64,000 nt of DNA from Gaiellaceae bacterium (GTDB lineage Bacteria; Actinomycetota; Thermoleophilia; Gaiellales; Gaiellaceae): the NCBI GenBank assembly GCA_026002995.1, contig BPGK01000001.1, positions 496,001-560,000 of the forward strand, in the 5' to 3' direction. The notes under the pieces were generated by a model that did no database searches, had not been told where the DNA came from, and saw only the letters and a list, made by a program, of their open reading frames with translations. Of the stretch, positions 35,936 to 45,699 are shown piece by piece (within the stretch, counting starts at the first letter, position 1; each line of letters opens with the position of its first letter). Both the position numbers and the translations under genes were made by a program.

Positions 35936-38900
35936 GTGGCCCGTACCTTCGCACCACTTCCGGACAAGCCCGACCACAACGCGCTCGAGCTCGAGATGCT
36001 CGAGATCTGGGAGCGCGAGCAGACGTTCGCGCGGCTACGCGAGCAGAACCGCAACGGACCGCGGTTCAGCTTCATCGACGGGCCCGTCACCGCGAACAAG
36101 ACGCTCGCCGTCCACACCGCCTGGGGGAGGACGCTGAAGGACGTCTTCCAGCGCTACAAGGCGCTCCGCGGGTACCACCAGCGCTACCAGAACGGATTCG
36201 ACTGTCAGGGGCTGTGGATCGAGGTCGGCGTCGAGCGCGAGCTCGGCTTCAACTCGAAGCGCGAGATCGAGGAGTACGGGCTCGCGGAGTTCGCGCGACG
36301 CTGCCGGGAGGTAGTCGTCTGGTCTGCGGGCGAGCTCACGAAGGGCTCGATCCGGCTCGGGCAGTGGATGGACTGGGGCAACGACTACTACACGTTCTCC
36401 GACACGAACATCGAGTACATCTGGAAGTTCCTCGCGATCGTCCACGAGCGCGGGTGGCTCGTGCTCGGCCACCGCTCGACCGAGTGGTGCCCGCGGTGCG
36501 GGACGTCGATCTCGGCGCACGAGCTCCACGGCCACTACGAGGACAGGATCGATCCGTCGCTCTACGTGCGCTTTCCGCTCCTCGACCGCGACGGCGAGGC
36601 GCTCGTCGTGTGGACGACGACGCCGTGGACGCTGCCGGCCAACGTCGCCGCGGCAGTGCATCCCGAGGCCGAGTACGGCCTCCTCGAGGCAGGCGACTGG
36701 GTGGCCGTCGCCCTCTTCCCCGACGAGACGTTCGTGCGCCGGACGACCGGCGCCGAGCTCGTCGGGCTCCGCTACCGCGGCCCGTTCGACACGCTCGGGC
36801 CGGGCGCGGGGGTCGACCACCGCGTGATCCCCTGGGAGGAGGTCGACCTCCAGACGGGAACCGGGATCGTGCACATCGCGCCCGGGTGCGGGGCCGAGGA
36901 CTTCGACCTCGCGCGCGAGCACGACCTCCCCGTGCTCGCGCCGGTGGACGAGTCGGGGCGCTTCTACGCCGAGTACGGCTGGCTACACGGCCTCTCGACG
37001 GTCGAGGCCGCTGATCAGATCGTCGCCGACCTCGGCGACCGGGGGCTGCTCGTGCGCGCGGAGACGTACGAGCACGCGTACCCGTTCTGCTGGCGCTGCC
37101 ACACCCCCTTGATCTTCCGCGTCTCGGACGACTGGTTCATCGCGGTGGACGAGATCCGGCCGAAGCTGCTCGAGGCGAACGCAGCCGTCGAGTGGACGCC
37201 CGCGTACATGGGCAAGCGCATGGACGACTGGCTGCGGAACATGGGCGACTGGAACATCTCTCGCCGTCGGTACTACGGCCTGCCGCTCCCCTTCTACCCC
37301 TGCGAGTGCGGGCACCTGAACGTGATCGGATCGCGGGCCGAGCTCGAGGAGCGGGCGGTGCGGGGGCTCGAGCAGCTCGAAGAGCTGCGGCGCCCGTGGA
37401 TCGACGAGGTGCCGATCCGTTGCGCAGCCTGCGGAGAGGAGGTGCGGCGCATCCTCGAGGTGGGCGACGTCTGGCTCGACGCCGGCATCGTTCCCTTCTC
37501 GACGCTCGGCTGGCAGAACCCGACCTGGATCCCGGAGGGCTACGCGACGGGCGCGGCCCGTGGGCTGACGAAGGCCGATCTGCCGGACCACGCCTACTGG
37601 GAGCAGTGGTTCCCCGCCGACTGGGTCTCCGAGATGCGCGAGCAGATCCGGCTCTGGTTCTACTCGCAGCTCTTCATGTCGGTGGTGCTCGTGGGGCGGG
37701 CGCCGTTCGAGCGGGTGCTCGGCTACGAGAAGATGCTCGACGAGCACGGCCGCGAGATGCACGGCTCGTGGGGGAACATGATCGAGGCGGAAGACGCGTT
37801 CGAGCGCATGGGCGCGGACGTGATGCGCTGGCAGTACTGCTCGCAGCCGCCGAACCAGAACCTGCTCTTCGGGTTCGGGCCCGCGCGCGAGATCCAGCGC
37901 AAGCTGCTGACGCTCTGGAACTCGTGCAAGTTCCTCGTCGACTACGCGAACGTCGAGGGGTGGACGCCGACGTGGGCGGATCTCGCGGGCGGCCCCGACG
38001 GCGAGCTCGAGCCGCTCGACCGTTGGCTCGTCGAGCGGACGCGGGCGCTCGTCGCCGAGGCGACAGCGGGCTACGAGAGCTGGCTCACCGTGAACGTCGT
38101 GCGAGCGTTCGAGGCGTTCGTCGACGACCTCTCGAACTGGTACATCCGTCGCTCGCGCCGTCGCTTCTGGGAGGGGGACGCGACCGCGCTCAGGACGCTC
38201 TGGTTCTCCCTCGTCCAGGGCCTGCGGGTCGTCTCGCCGCTCATGCCGTTCCTTACCGATCACCTCTGGCGCGTGTTGACGGCTCCGTGCGAGGAGGCTC
38301 CCTCGTCGGTGCACCTCGCGGGTTGGCCCGAGGTCGCGGAGGCAGACCAGGCGCTCCTCGACGAGATTGCCGAGCTCCGGCGCGTCGTCGAGCTCGGCCG
38401 CCAAGCGCGTGCGACGTCCGGGGTCAAGCTCCGGCAACCGCTCCGCGCGCTCGTCGTCGAGGGCGCGCCGCTCGCCGAGGCCCACGCGGCGGAGATCGCC
38501 GACGAGCTGCGCGTGCGCGAGGTGACGTTCGGGGAGGTCGCGGCGAGCGAGCTCCGCGTCAAGCCGAACCTGCCCGTCCTCGGGCCGAAGCTCGGCCGCG
38601 AGCTCGCTGCCGTGCGGGCCGCTCTCGAGGCGGGCGACTTCGAGGAGCTCCCGGGCGGGGGGTTCCGCGCCGCCGGGCACGAGCTCGGGCCGGACGAGGT
38701 GCTCGTCGAGCGGCGAGGGAAGGAGGGGTGGGCGGTCGCCGCGTCCGACGGGCTGACGGTCGCGCTCGACCTCCACGTCGACGAGGCGCTCGCGCGGGAA
38801 GGCCGCGTCTACGAGCTCGTGCACACAGTCAACACGATGCGCAAGCAGGCGGGACTCGAGCTGACCGACCGCATCCGGCTCACGATCCCCGAGTCCGACG

Positions 38901-38995
38901 CCGACCTCCTCGAGCACGCGGAGTGGATCGCCCGGGAGACGCTGGCCGTCGCGGTAGAGGTCGGCGGCGAGGAGCTTCGGTTCGAGAAGGCCTGA
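35936..38995 (+). CDS. ileS: Isoleucyl-tRNA synthetase-like class I aminoacyl-tRNA synthetase
   Basis: FIDGPVTANKTLAVHTAWGRTLKDVFQRYKALRGYHQRYQNGFDCQGLWIEVGVERELGF; WTTTPWTLPANVA; DDWFIAVDEIRPKLLEAN; class Ia anticodon-binding C-terminal region. Confidence 0.87.
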   Translation: MARTFAPLPDKPDHNALELEMLEIWEREQTFARLREQNRNGPRFSFIDGPVTANKTLAVHTAWGRTLKDVFQRYKALRGYHQRYQNGFDCQGLWIEVGVERELGFNSKREIEEYGLAEFARRCREVVVWSAGELTKGSIRLGQWMDWGNDYYTFSDTNIEYIWKFLAIVHERGWLVLGHRSTEWCPRCGTSISAHELHGHYEDRIDPSLYVRFPLLDRDGEALVVWTTTPWTLPANVAAAVHPEAEYGLLEAGDWVAVALFPDETFVRRTTGAELVGLRYRGPFDTLGPGAGVDHRVIPWEEVDLQTGTGIVHIAPGCGAEDFDLAREHDLPVLAPVDESGRFYAEYGWLHGLSTVEAADQIVADLGDRGLLVRAETYEHAYPFCWRCHTPLIFRVSDDWFIAVDEIRPKLLEANAAVEWTPAYMGKRMDDWLRNMGDWNISRRRYYGLPLPFYPCECGHLNVIGSRAELEERAVRGLEQLEELRRPWIDEVPIRCAACGEEVRRILEVGDVWLDAGIVPFSTLGWQNPTWIPEGYATGAARGLTKADLPDHAYWEQWFPADWVSEMREQIRLWFYSQLFMSVVLVGRAPFERVLGYEKMLDEHGREMHGSWGNMIEAEDAFERMGADVMRWQYCSQPPNQNLLFGFGPAREIQRKLLTLWNSCKFLVDYANVEGWTPTWADLAGGPDGELEPLDRWLVERTRALVAEATAGYESWLTVNVVRAFEAFVDDLSNWYIRRSRRRFWEGDATALRTLWFSLVQGLRVVSPLMPFLTDHLWRVLTAPCEEAPSSVHLAGWPEVAEADQALLDEIAELRRVVELGRQARATSGVKLRQPLRALVVEGAPLAEAHAAEIADELRVREVTFGEVAASELRVKPNLPVLGPKLGRELAAVRAALEAGDFEELPGGGFRAAGHELGPDEVLVERRGKEGWAVAASDGLTVALDLHVDEALAREGRVYELVHTVNTMRKQAGLELTDRIRLTIPESDADLLEHAEWIARETLAVAVEVGGEELRFEKA

Positions 38996-39158
38996 TCGGC
39001 CCGCTCGACGCCCAGTCGAGACGGCCTCGTTCCTCGGCGACGAGGAGCGTCGGTTCGCGAGGGCCCGACCGGTGTCACGAGGCGCGAGGCGTGCTCGCGA
39101 GGGGACTCCGGATGGTTCCTCGAGCGCGCGCGGCCTGCGCGCCGGCACTTCACTCCAT

Positions 39159-39249
39159 GTGGCTCAGAGCCACGAGCCCCTCGTCGCCGCGGAGGGCCCG
39201 GTTGAAGCGCTCTGGATCGAGCAGCGCGTACCTCGTGGCTCTGAGCCAC
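39159..39249. repeat. Doublet of GTGGCTC-N-GAGCCAC palindromes (39159-39173, 39235-39249), 76 bp apart
   Basis: GTGGCTCAGAGCCAC and GTGGCTCTGAGCCAC in the ileS/ispH convergent gap. Confidence 0.85.
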
Positions 39250-39330
39250 GAGCCGGTGGCGACTCTCGACCACTCGAGACCGCCGAGGGGAGCGTGGTGT
39301 TCGGGGTCGCCCGGGCGCTTGTGTGCGTGC

Positions 39331-40284
39331 TCAGCGTGCGTCCGCGAGCTCGAGCTCGCGTCGCAGCTCGAGTGGGAGGCGGAAGGTGACGTCCTCCTCG
39401 ACGAGCCGGTAGCTATCGATATCCGTCACACCCCGCGCACGGAACCAGTCGCACACACGCGAGACGAGCTTCTCCGGCGCCGACGCGCCCGACGTGACTC
39501 CGACCGTCTCGACCCCGTCCAGCCAGGCCTCGTCGATCTCCGACTCGTCGTCGATGAGGTGCGCCGGGGTGCCCGCCGCACGCGCAGTCTCGACGAGCCG
39601 GTTCGAGTTGGAGGAGTTGCGCGAGCCGATCACGAGCAGGAGGTCGATCTCCGGGAGCATCTCCTTCACCGCCCACTGCCGGTTGGAGGTGGCGTAGCAG
39701 ATGTCTTCCTTCCGTGGGGCACGGATGTCCGGGAAGCGGCGACGCAGCACACCGATGATCTCCTGCGTCTCGTCCACGGAGAGCGTCGTCTGCGTCACGT
39801 ACGCGAGCCGCGCGCCGGCCGGCACCTCGAGCGCTTCGGCCTCGGCGACGTTCTGCACGAGCACGGTGGACTCCGGCGCCTCTCCCATCGTCCCGACGAC
39901 CTCCTCGTGCCCCGCGTGGCCGATGAGGACGACGGTGTAGCCCTCCTCGGCGTACCGGCGCGCCTGCACGTGCACCTTCGTCACGAGCGGGCACACGGCG
40001 TCGATCACGTTGTGGCGGAGCCGAGCCGAGTTCTCGTACACCGACGGCGCCACTCCGTGCGCCGAGTAGACGACCGTCGCGCCCTCGGGCACCTCCGTCT
40101 CCTCCTCGACGAAGATGGCGCCTCGGGCCTCGAGCTCGCGGACGACGTGGATGTTGTGGACGATCTGCTTGCGGACGTAGACCGGGGCGCCGTAGTGCTC
40201 GAGCGCTCGCTCGACCGTCTCGACGGCTCGTTCCACCCCGGCGCAGTAGCCGCGCGGGGAGGCGAGGAGGACGCGCTTCACCAT
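39331..40284 (-). CDS. ispH: 4-hydroxy-3-methylbut-2-enyl diphosphate reductase
   Basis: VLLASPRGYCAGVERAVETVERAL, FSAHGVAP-type YSAHGVAPSVYENS, DAVCPLVTKVH, GVTSGASAPEKLV. Confidence 0.96.
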   Translation of the reverse strand: MVKRVLLASPRGYCAGVERAVETVERALEHYGAPVYVRKQIVHNIHVVRELEARGAIFVEEETEVPEGATVVYSAHGVAPSVYENSARLRHNVIDAVCPLVTKVHVQARRYAEEGYTVVLIGHAGHEEVVGTMGEAPESTVLVQNVAEAEALEVPAGARLAYVTQTTLSVDETQEIIGVLRRRFPDIRAPRKEDICYATSNRQWAVKEMLPEIDLLLVIGSRNSSNSNRLVETARAAGTPAHLIDDESEIDEAWLDGVETVGVTSGASAPEKLVSRVCDWFRARGVTDIDSYRLVEEDVTFRLPLELRRELELADAR

Positions 40285-40304
40285 CGCAGACAGGGTATCC
40301 GCCG

Positions 40305-41252
40305 TCAGCGCGCGGACTGGGCGAGCAGGATTCCGGCGATCACAACCGCTCCACCCGCGAGCTGCACTACCCCCAGCGTCTCGCCGAGCCACGCCCAGGC
40401 GACGACCGTCGCCACGACGGGCTCGAGCGTCATGACGATCGACGCCCGCGTCGCGCTGACGTGCCGGAGTGCCCCGGTGAGGAGCGAGAAGGTGACCATC
40501 GTCCCGACGAGCACGACGAAGCCGACGAGCAGCCAGACCGGCGCGGTGAGCTCCGCGAGGTTCCCCTGGAGGGAGACCGAGTCGTTCAGCGTCTCCCAGG
40601 GGAAGTCCCAGAGCGGCCGCACGAGCATCCACATGGTCGCCGCGACGAGGAAGCCGTAGAAGGAGAGTGAGGCCGGGTCGCGGTGCCGGCGCTCGCGCTC
40701 GGCCATGAGCACGTAGGCCGCGAGCGCGAGCGCGCCGCCGAACGCGGCCGTCACGCCGACGGTGCTGAAGGCGACGCCGTGCCAGAGCTCGACGACGAGC
40801 GCGAGCCCGGTGAGGCAGAGGAGGGCCGCGACCCAGACTCGACGGCGCACGTGCTCCTTGTAGACGAAGCGGGCGAAGAGCGCGATGAAGAGCGGGGCGG
40901 TGAACTCGATGAGGAGCGCGATACCGACCGGCAGGTGCTCGATGGCGACGAAGTAGAGCCACTGGACGAGGGCGATGCCGACGAGCCCGAAGGCGACGAG
41001 GAAGAGGAGCTCGCGGCGACCGACCCGGAGGCGGTGGGGGGCAAAAGCGAGGAGGAAGCCGAGGAACAGGATCGTTGCCGCGGTGTTGCGGAGCTGCGTC
41101 AGCTCGAGGGCCGAGAGCCCGGAGCCGAGGACGACCTTGGACACGCTTCCGTTGACCGCGAAGAGCGTCGCGGCTGCCGCCACCATCGCGTAGCCGAGGC
41201 GCGACCTGTCGTCTGGGCGCCCCTCGGGGAGGAGCGTCGGGGCGTCGACCAT
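40305..41252 (-). CDS. EamA/DMT-family transporter
   Basis: Ten hydrophobic segments; VEFTAPLFIALFARFVYKEHVRRRVW; LEPVVATVVAWAWLGETLG. Confidence 0.88.
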   Translation of the reverse strand: MVDAPTLLPEGRPDDRSRLGYAMVAAAATLFAVNGSVSKVVLGSGLSALELTQLRNTAATILFLGFLLAFAPHRLRVGRRELLFLVAFGLVGIALVQWLYFVAIEHLPVGIALLIEFTAPLFIALFARFVYKEHVRRRVWVAALLCLTGLALVVELWHGVAFSTVGVTAAFGGALALAAYVLMAERERRHRDPASLSFYGFLVAATMWMLVRPLWDFPWETLNDSVSLQGNLAELTAPVWLLVGFVVLVGTMVTFSLLTGALRHVSATRASIVMTLEPVVATVVAWAWLGETLGVVQLAGGAVVIAGILLAQSAR

Positions 41253-41286
41253 AGGTGCGCAGGCTATCCACCTACACTTCCGCGGA

Positions 41287-41360
41287 CGGGGCGTAGCTCA
41301 GCCTGGTAGAGCGCTCGCTTTGGGAGCGAGAGGTCGGCAGTTCAAGTCTGCCCGCCCCGA
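41287..41360 (+). tRNA. tRNA-Pro (anticodon TGG)
   Basis: CGGGGCG...CGCCCCG acceptor; D/T arms; anticodon loop TTTGGGA. Confidence 0.95.
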
Positions 41361-41462
41361 CTCCTGCGGAGCAGTGCGCCGAGAGCACGTCCGTTCGCGG
41401 ATCGCCGCCAGGTACTCGTCGATCTCCATGGTGCGAGCTGCTTCTCCGCGAGCGGGCACCGA

Positions 41463-41491
41463 CGGAGGGCCCCGCCAAGCGGGACCCTCCG
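41463..41491. terminator. Strong GC hairpin between tRNA-Pro (+) and aquaporin gene (-)
   Basis: CGGAGGG-c-CCCGC-caa-GCGGG-a-CCCTCCG. Confidence 0.7.
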
Positions 41492-41512
41492 CGTGAACGA
41501 GGTCGGAGTGGT

Positions 41513-42205
41513 TCAGGCCTCGGCGGTCTCGCGGCGACCGACGACGGAGCTCCAGATCGCGCCGCCGAGCACGGCGCCGGCGAGCGGGCCCACGAGGTAG
41601 ATCCAGACGTCGCCCCACTCCTGGTTCCAGAGCACGGGGTCGAGGGAGCGAGCCGGGTTGAACGATCCGCCGGACGTCGGGCCGACAGTGACGGCGGCAG
41701 TGAAGATGAAGAGGCCGATGAGCCACGGCGCCATGACGCCGTTCCACGGCGCCCGGCCGTCGGTCGCGACGGTGAGGATGACCATCACGAACAGTCCGGT
41801 GGCGATGATCTCGAGCACGAGCGCCGCCCAGCTGTCGATCCCGGAGCCGGGCTGGGTGGAGAGAGCCTCGGTGACGTCCTTCGAGTAGACGATCGCCATC
41901 GCGAGCACGGCCACGAACCCGCCGACGAGCTGCGCGATCCAGTACGGGACGACGTCCTTTCCGGGAAAGCGACCGGCGACCGCGAGCCCCGCGCTCACGG
42001 CGGGGTTGAAGTGCCCGCCTGAGACGTGGCCGAAGGCGCTGATCGCGAGCGCGAGGCCGAAGCCGAAGCCGAGCGCGACCCCGAGCGGCGTGATCGCATC
42101 GAGGCCGACCTCGACCGCGACGGCGATCCCTGCGAAGCCGAGGAAGAAGAAGAGGAAGGTGCCGAGGGCCTCGGCGGCGAGTCGGGTACTGAGCGGGTGA
42201 TCCAT
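41513..42205 (-). CDS. MIP/aquaporin family channel
   Basis: GHVSGGHFNPAVSAG and TSGGSFNPARSLDP (two NPA boxes). Confidence 0.93.
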   Translation of the reverse strand: MDHPLSTRLAAEALGTFLFFFLGFAGIAVAVEVGLDAITPLGVALGFGFGLALAISAFGHVSGGHFNPAVSAGLAVAGRFPGKDVVPYWIAQLVGGFVAVLAMAIVYSKDVTEALSTQPGSGIDSWAALVLEIIATGLFVMVILTVATDGRAPWNGVMAPWLIGLFIFTAAVTVGPTSGGSFNPARSLDPVLWNQEWGDVWIYLVGPLAGAVLGGAIWSSVVGRRETAEA

Positions 42206-42276
42206 CAGGGGCGACCTCCTGGAGTCGGTTTCGAGCGACGATTCGTCGTAGCGCGCGAGTCTCCTAGTCTCCGTCC

Positions 42277-43281
42277 ATGGATGCCGCGTCGGCCCTCGTC
42301 GTCGTCCTCGCGCTCGCGTTCGCGTTCACGAACGGGATTCAGGACGCGGCAAACTCGGTCGCGACGCTGGTGGCGACGCGGGCGGCTCCTCCGTGGGCGG
42401 CCCTCGCGCTCGCCACCGTCGTCCTGCTCTGCGCCCCCTTCCTCGTCGGCGCGGCAGTCGCGCAGACGGTCGCCGGGCTCGTGGACGTGCCCCGGGAGGA
42501 CACCCTCTCCGTGCTCTCCTCGGGGCTCCTCGCGGCGCTCGCGTGGAACGTCGGCGTCTGGCTGCGCGGGATCCCGTCGAGCTCGACCCACGCGCTCGTC
42601 GGGGGCCTGACCGGCGCGGCCGTAGGCTCCTCCGGCCTCGACGCGGTCACCTGGGGAGGGATCGACGGGTGGAAGCCGGTCGGCGTCGCGGCGGTTCTCG
42701 TGGGGCTCGCCAGCTCTCCCCTCCTCGGAGCGGTAACGTCGTTCCTCGTGCTGCGCGCGCTCCGGCGGGTGCTGCGTCGGGCAACCCGCCGAGTCGCGCT
42801 CGTCGTGCGCCGGGCCCAGTGGGCGACGTCCGCGGCTCTCGCGATCGGGCAGGGAGCGAACGACGCCCAGAAGGCGGTCGGGGTGATCGCGGCCGTCCTT
42901 GCGGCGGAGGGCGTGTCAGGCGACACCCCGGCCTGGGCGGTTGCGGGGGCGGCGGGCGCGATGGCGGCCGGGACGGCGCTCGGCGGGTGGCGCATCGTGC
43001 GCACCATCGGTCGGCGGATCTACGACCTCCGCTCGCTCGACGCGCTCGCGAGTCAGACGGGCTCGGCCGCGGTGTTGCTGGGCGCGACCGCGGTCGGCGC
43101 TCCCGTTTCCGCGACGCACGTCGTGTCGTCGTCCGTCGTCGGGGTCGGGGGCGCGCGGAGGCGCTGGGGGCGCGTCCGCTGGAGCGTCGTCGAAGGGATC
43201 GCGGTAGCGTGGGTTACGACCCTGCCCGCGACGGCGTTCGCCGGCGCGGCGCTCGTCACCGTCTGGAGGTGGATCGCGTGA
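42277..43281 (+). CDS. Pit-family inorganic phosphate transporter
   Basis: FTNGIQDAANSVATLVATRA; IPSSSTHALVGGLTGAAVG; IGQGANDAQKAVGVIA; VSATHVVSSSVVGVG. Confidence 0.93.
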   Translation: MDAASALVVVLALAFAFTNGIQDAANSVATLVATRAAPPWAALALATVVLLCAPFLVGAAVAQTVAGLVDVPREDTLSVLSSGLLAALAWNVGVWLRGIPSSSTHALVGGLTGAAVGSSGLDAVTWGGIDGWKPVGVAAVLVGLASSPLLGAVTSFLVLRALRRVLRRATRRVALVVRRAQWATSAALAIGQGANDAQKAVGVIAAVLAAEGVSGDTPAWAVAGAAGAMAAGTALGGWRIVRTIGRRIYDLRSLDALASQTGSAAVLLGATAVGAPVSATHVVSSSVVGVGGARRRWGRVRWSVVEGIAVAWVTTLPATAFAGAALVTVWRWIA

Positions 43282-43889
43282 GGGCGCGGCACTGGTTCCT
43301 CCCCGAGCAGCCCGATGTCCTGGGCCTCGTGCGGCGGCAGCTCGCCCTGACGCGCGAGGGCGTCGACGCGCTCGTCGAGTGGGCGCGCGGCGACTCCTCG
43401 CAGGCCGACCGGATCCGCGCGCTCGAGCACCGGGGAGACGAGCTCAAGCGGGAGCTCGAGCTCGCGCTCACGACCGCCTTCACGACGCCGCTCGAGCCGG
43501 AGGACCTCTACACCCTCTCGCGCGGGATCGACTGGATCCTCAACCTCTCGAAGGACCTCGTGCGCGAGAGCGAGGTCATGGCCACGCCTCCAGATGATGC
43601 GCTCCGCGAGATGTGCGAGTGCCTGGCCGAGTCGGTGCACCTCCTCGCCGAGGCGGTCGACATGCTCGGTACCGATCCCGGCGCGGCGACTGAGAGGGCC
43701 AACGAGGCGCTCCGGGCCGAGCGGCGGATCGAGAAGGTCTACCGGGAGGCGATGGCGCGTCTGCTCGCGGTCGACGATCTCCGCGAGGTCATGGCGCGCC
43801 GCGAGCTGTACCGCAGGGTGGCGCGGCTCGGCGAGGCCGTCGTGGACGTCGCCGAACGCGTCTGGTACGCGGTCGTCAAGGAGGCGTGA
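43278..43889 (+). CDS. DUF47/PhoU-like phosphate transport accessory protein
   Basis: GTGA overlap with the Pit gene; IRALEHRGDELKRELELALTTAFTTPLEPEDLYTLSRGIDWILNLSKDLV. Confidence 0.9.
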   Translation: MRARHWFLPEQPDVLGLVRRQLALTREGVDALVEWARGDSSQADRIRALEHRGDELKRELELALTTAFTTPLEPEDLYTLSRGIDWILNLSKDLVRESEVMATPPDDALREMCECLAESVHLLAEAVDMLGTDPGAATERANEALRAERRIEKVYREAMARLLAVDDLREVMARRELYRRVARLGEAVVDVAERVWYAVVKEA

Positions 43890-43911
43890 GCGCTCGGGAG
43901 GGGCGAGAGAG

Positions 43912-43984
43912 AGCGGACGACCGGGCTCGAACCGGCGACATCCAGCTTGGAAGGCTGGCGCTCTACCAACTGAGCTACGTCCGC
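43912..43984 (-). tRNA. tRNA-Gly (anticodon TCC)
   Basis: Reverse complement GCGGACGTAGCTCAGTTGGTAGAGCGCCAGCCTTCCAAGCTGG...TTCGAGCCC..CGTCCGC. Confidence 0.95.
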
Positions 43985-44003
43985 GCCCCGTTAGCGTAGC
44001 GCC

Positions 44004-44774
44004 GTGGATCCGTACGCGTGGTCGTGGAACGTCGAGGCCCTCGTCATCGTCCCGCTGCTCGGCCTCGCGTACGCCGTCGCGCTCCGGCGGTTCGGCGCAT
44101 CCAGGTGGCGCGTCGTCTGCTTCGCGTCCGCCTTGCTCCTCCTCCTCGGGGTGACCGTCACTCCGCTCGAGACGCTCGCGCTGCGCTACCTCCTCGTCGT
44201 GCACCTGCTCCAGAACGTCGTCCTCGCGGAGTGGGCGCCGCTCCTCCTCGTGCTCGGGATCCCGCCGGCGCTCGCGGCGAGGCTCGCCCGCCCACGCGTC
44301 GTTCGCGCGGCCACGCAGCCCTTCGTCGCGCTCCCGCTCTGGCTCGCGAACTACCTCGTCTGGCACCTCCCGTGGATCTACGATGCCGCACTGAGGCACC
44401 CGCATTCGCTCCTCCACCTCGAGCACGCCCTCTACGTCGTCACGGGAGTCGCGATGTGGTGGAGCGTGCTCCACGACGAGCCACACCGCCTCGGGGCCGG
44501 GGCGCGAGCCGCCTACGTCTTCGCCGCCTTCGTGCTCGGGAGCCCGCTCGGGCTCGTCATCGCGCTCGTGCCGAGCGCGATGTACGAGTTCTACGTCGAG
44601 GCCCCGGAGCGCCTGTGGGGGCTCTCGGCGCTCGCCGATCAGCAGCTCGGCGGGATGTTCATGGCGGTCGAGCAGGCTGTCGTCTTCTTCGCCGTGTTCG
44701 CGTACTGGTTCTGGCGCTTCCTCGCCGAGGAGGAGCGTCGGGCTGACGCGGAAGGCCCCGTCGAGGCGGCGTAG
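44004..44774 (+). CDS. ctaG: Cytochrome c oxidase assembly factor CtaG (caa3_CtaG type)
   Basis: LLVVHLLQNVVLAEWAPLLLVLGIPPAL; LVWHLPWIYDAAL; LEHALYVVTGVAMWWSVL. Confidence 0.87.
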   Translation: MDPYAWSWNVEALVIVPLLGLAYAVALRRFGASRWRVVCFASALLLLLGVTVTPLETLALRYLLVVHLLQNVVLAEWAPLLLVLGIPPALAARLARPRVVRAATQPFVALPLWLANYLVWHLPWIYDAALRHPHSLLHLEHALYVVTGVAMWWSVLHDEPHRLGAGARAAYVFAAFVLGSPLGLVIALVPSAMYEFYVEAPERLWGLSALADQQLGGMFMAVEQAVVFFAVFAYWFWRFLAEEERRADAEGPVEAA

Positions 44775-44810
44775 ACTCGACCCGACGGAGCGCGACGGAA
44801 AGGAGCAGGC

Positions 44811-45503
44811 ATGAAGGTCGGGGACGTGATGACGCGCGAGGTGAGGGCGGTGAAGGAGGAGACGCCTCTCAAGGAGGTAGCCCGTCTCCTCGCCGAGAAC
44901 GGCATCTCGGGCCTCCCGGTGACAGACGTCCAGGGGCGCGTCGTCGGCGTCGTCTCCGAGGCCGACATCGTCGGCAAGGAGGCGGGCGCTCGGCACGAGC
45001 GGAGCCTCCTGGGACGGCTCCTCGCGGGTGGCGAGTCGCCGAAGCTCGACGCACGGACGGCCGGCGAGGCGATGACCTCGCCCGCGATCACGATCACCGC
45101 CGATCGCGAGGTCGCCGAGGCGGCGCGGACGATGACGGAGCGGTCGGTGAACCGGCTCCCGGTCGTCGACGAGAACGGCAGGCTCGTCGGGATCGTGACC
45201 CGCGCCGACCTCGTCCGGGCCTTCCTGCGCGCGGACGCCGAGATCGAGAGCGAGCTCCGCGAGGACGTCGCCGCGCGCACGCTCTGGATCGACCCGTCGC
45301 GCCTCGAGATCACGGTCGAGAACGGCGAGGTCACGCTCGGCGGCGAGGTGGACACGAAGGCGGACGCCGAGCTCCTCGAGTACTTCGCGTCTCGGGTGCC
45401 CGGGGTCGTCTCCGTGCGCTCGACGCTGCGCTGGCAGGTCGACGAGCCGAAGCTCCCGCAGTCGAGCCCTCGCATCCCCGAGCCTCCGGGGCCCGAGAGG
45501 TGA
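44811..45503 (+). CDS. CBS-pair + BON domain protein
   Basis: MKVGDVMTREVRAVKEETPLKEVARLLAENGISGLPV..; C-terminal ITVENGEVTLGGEVDTKADAELLEYFASRVPGVVSV. Confidence 0.88.
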   Translation: MKVGDVMTREVRAVKEETPLKEVARLLAENGISGLPVTDVQGRVVGVVSEADIVGKEAGARHERSLLGRLLAGGESPKLDARTAGEAMTSPAITITADREVAEAARTMTERSVNRLPVVDENGRLVGIVTRADLVRAFLRADAEIESELREDVAARTLWIDPSRLEITVENGEVTLGGEVDTKADAELLEYFASRVPGVVSVRSTLRWQVDEPKLPQSSPRIPEPPGPER

Positions 45504-45538
45504 CCTGCCGTTCGGACGGGCGACTACCCTGAGCTCGC

Positions 45539-45611
45539 GCGCCCGTAGCTCAGTGGACAGAGCGGCGGACTTCTAATCCGCGGGTCGGAGGTTCGAATCC
45601 TCCCGGGCGCA
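45539..45611 (+). tRNA. tRNA-Arg (anticodon TCT)
   Basis: GCGCCCGTAGCTCAGTGGACAGAGCGGCGGACTTCTAATCCGC..GGTTCGAATCC..CGGGCGCA. Confidence 0.96.
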
Positions 45612-45699
45612 TCGCTTCCGACCTCCCGCGCGGGTGCCGCTGCGTCGTCCTCCGTCCTGTGCGAAGATCGGAGCGTCAGCGGGGAGAGGGGGAAGCGAG

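Noticed and set aside
36983-40659. Long shadow ORFs 36983..39148(-) and 37192..40659(+)
   Set aside because: Overlap ileS and ispH in other frames; composition not protein-like.
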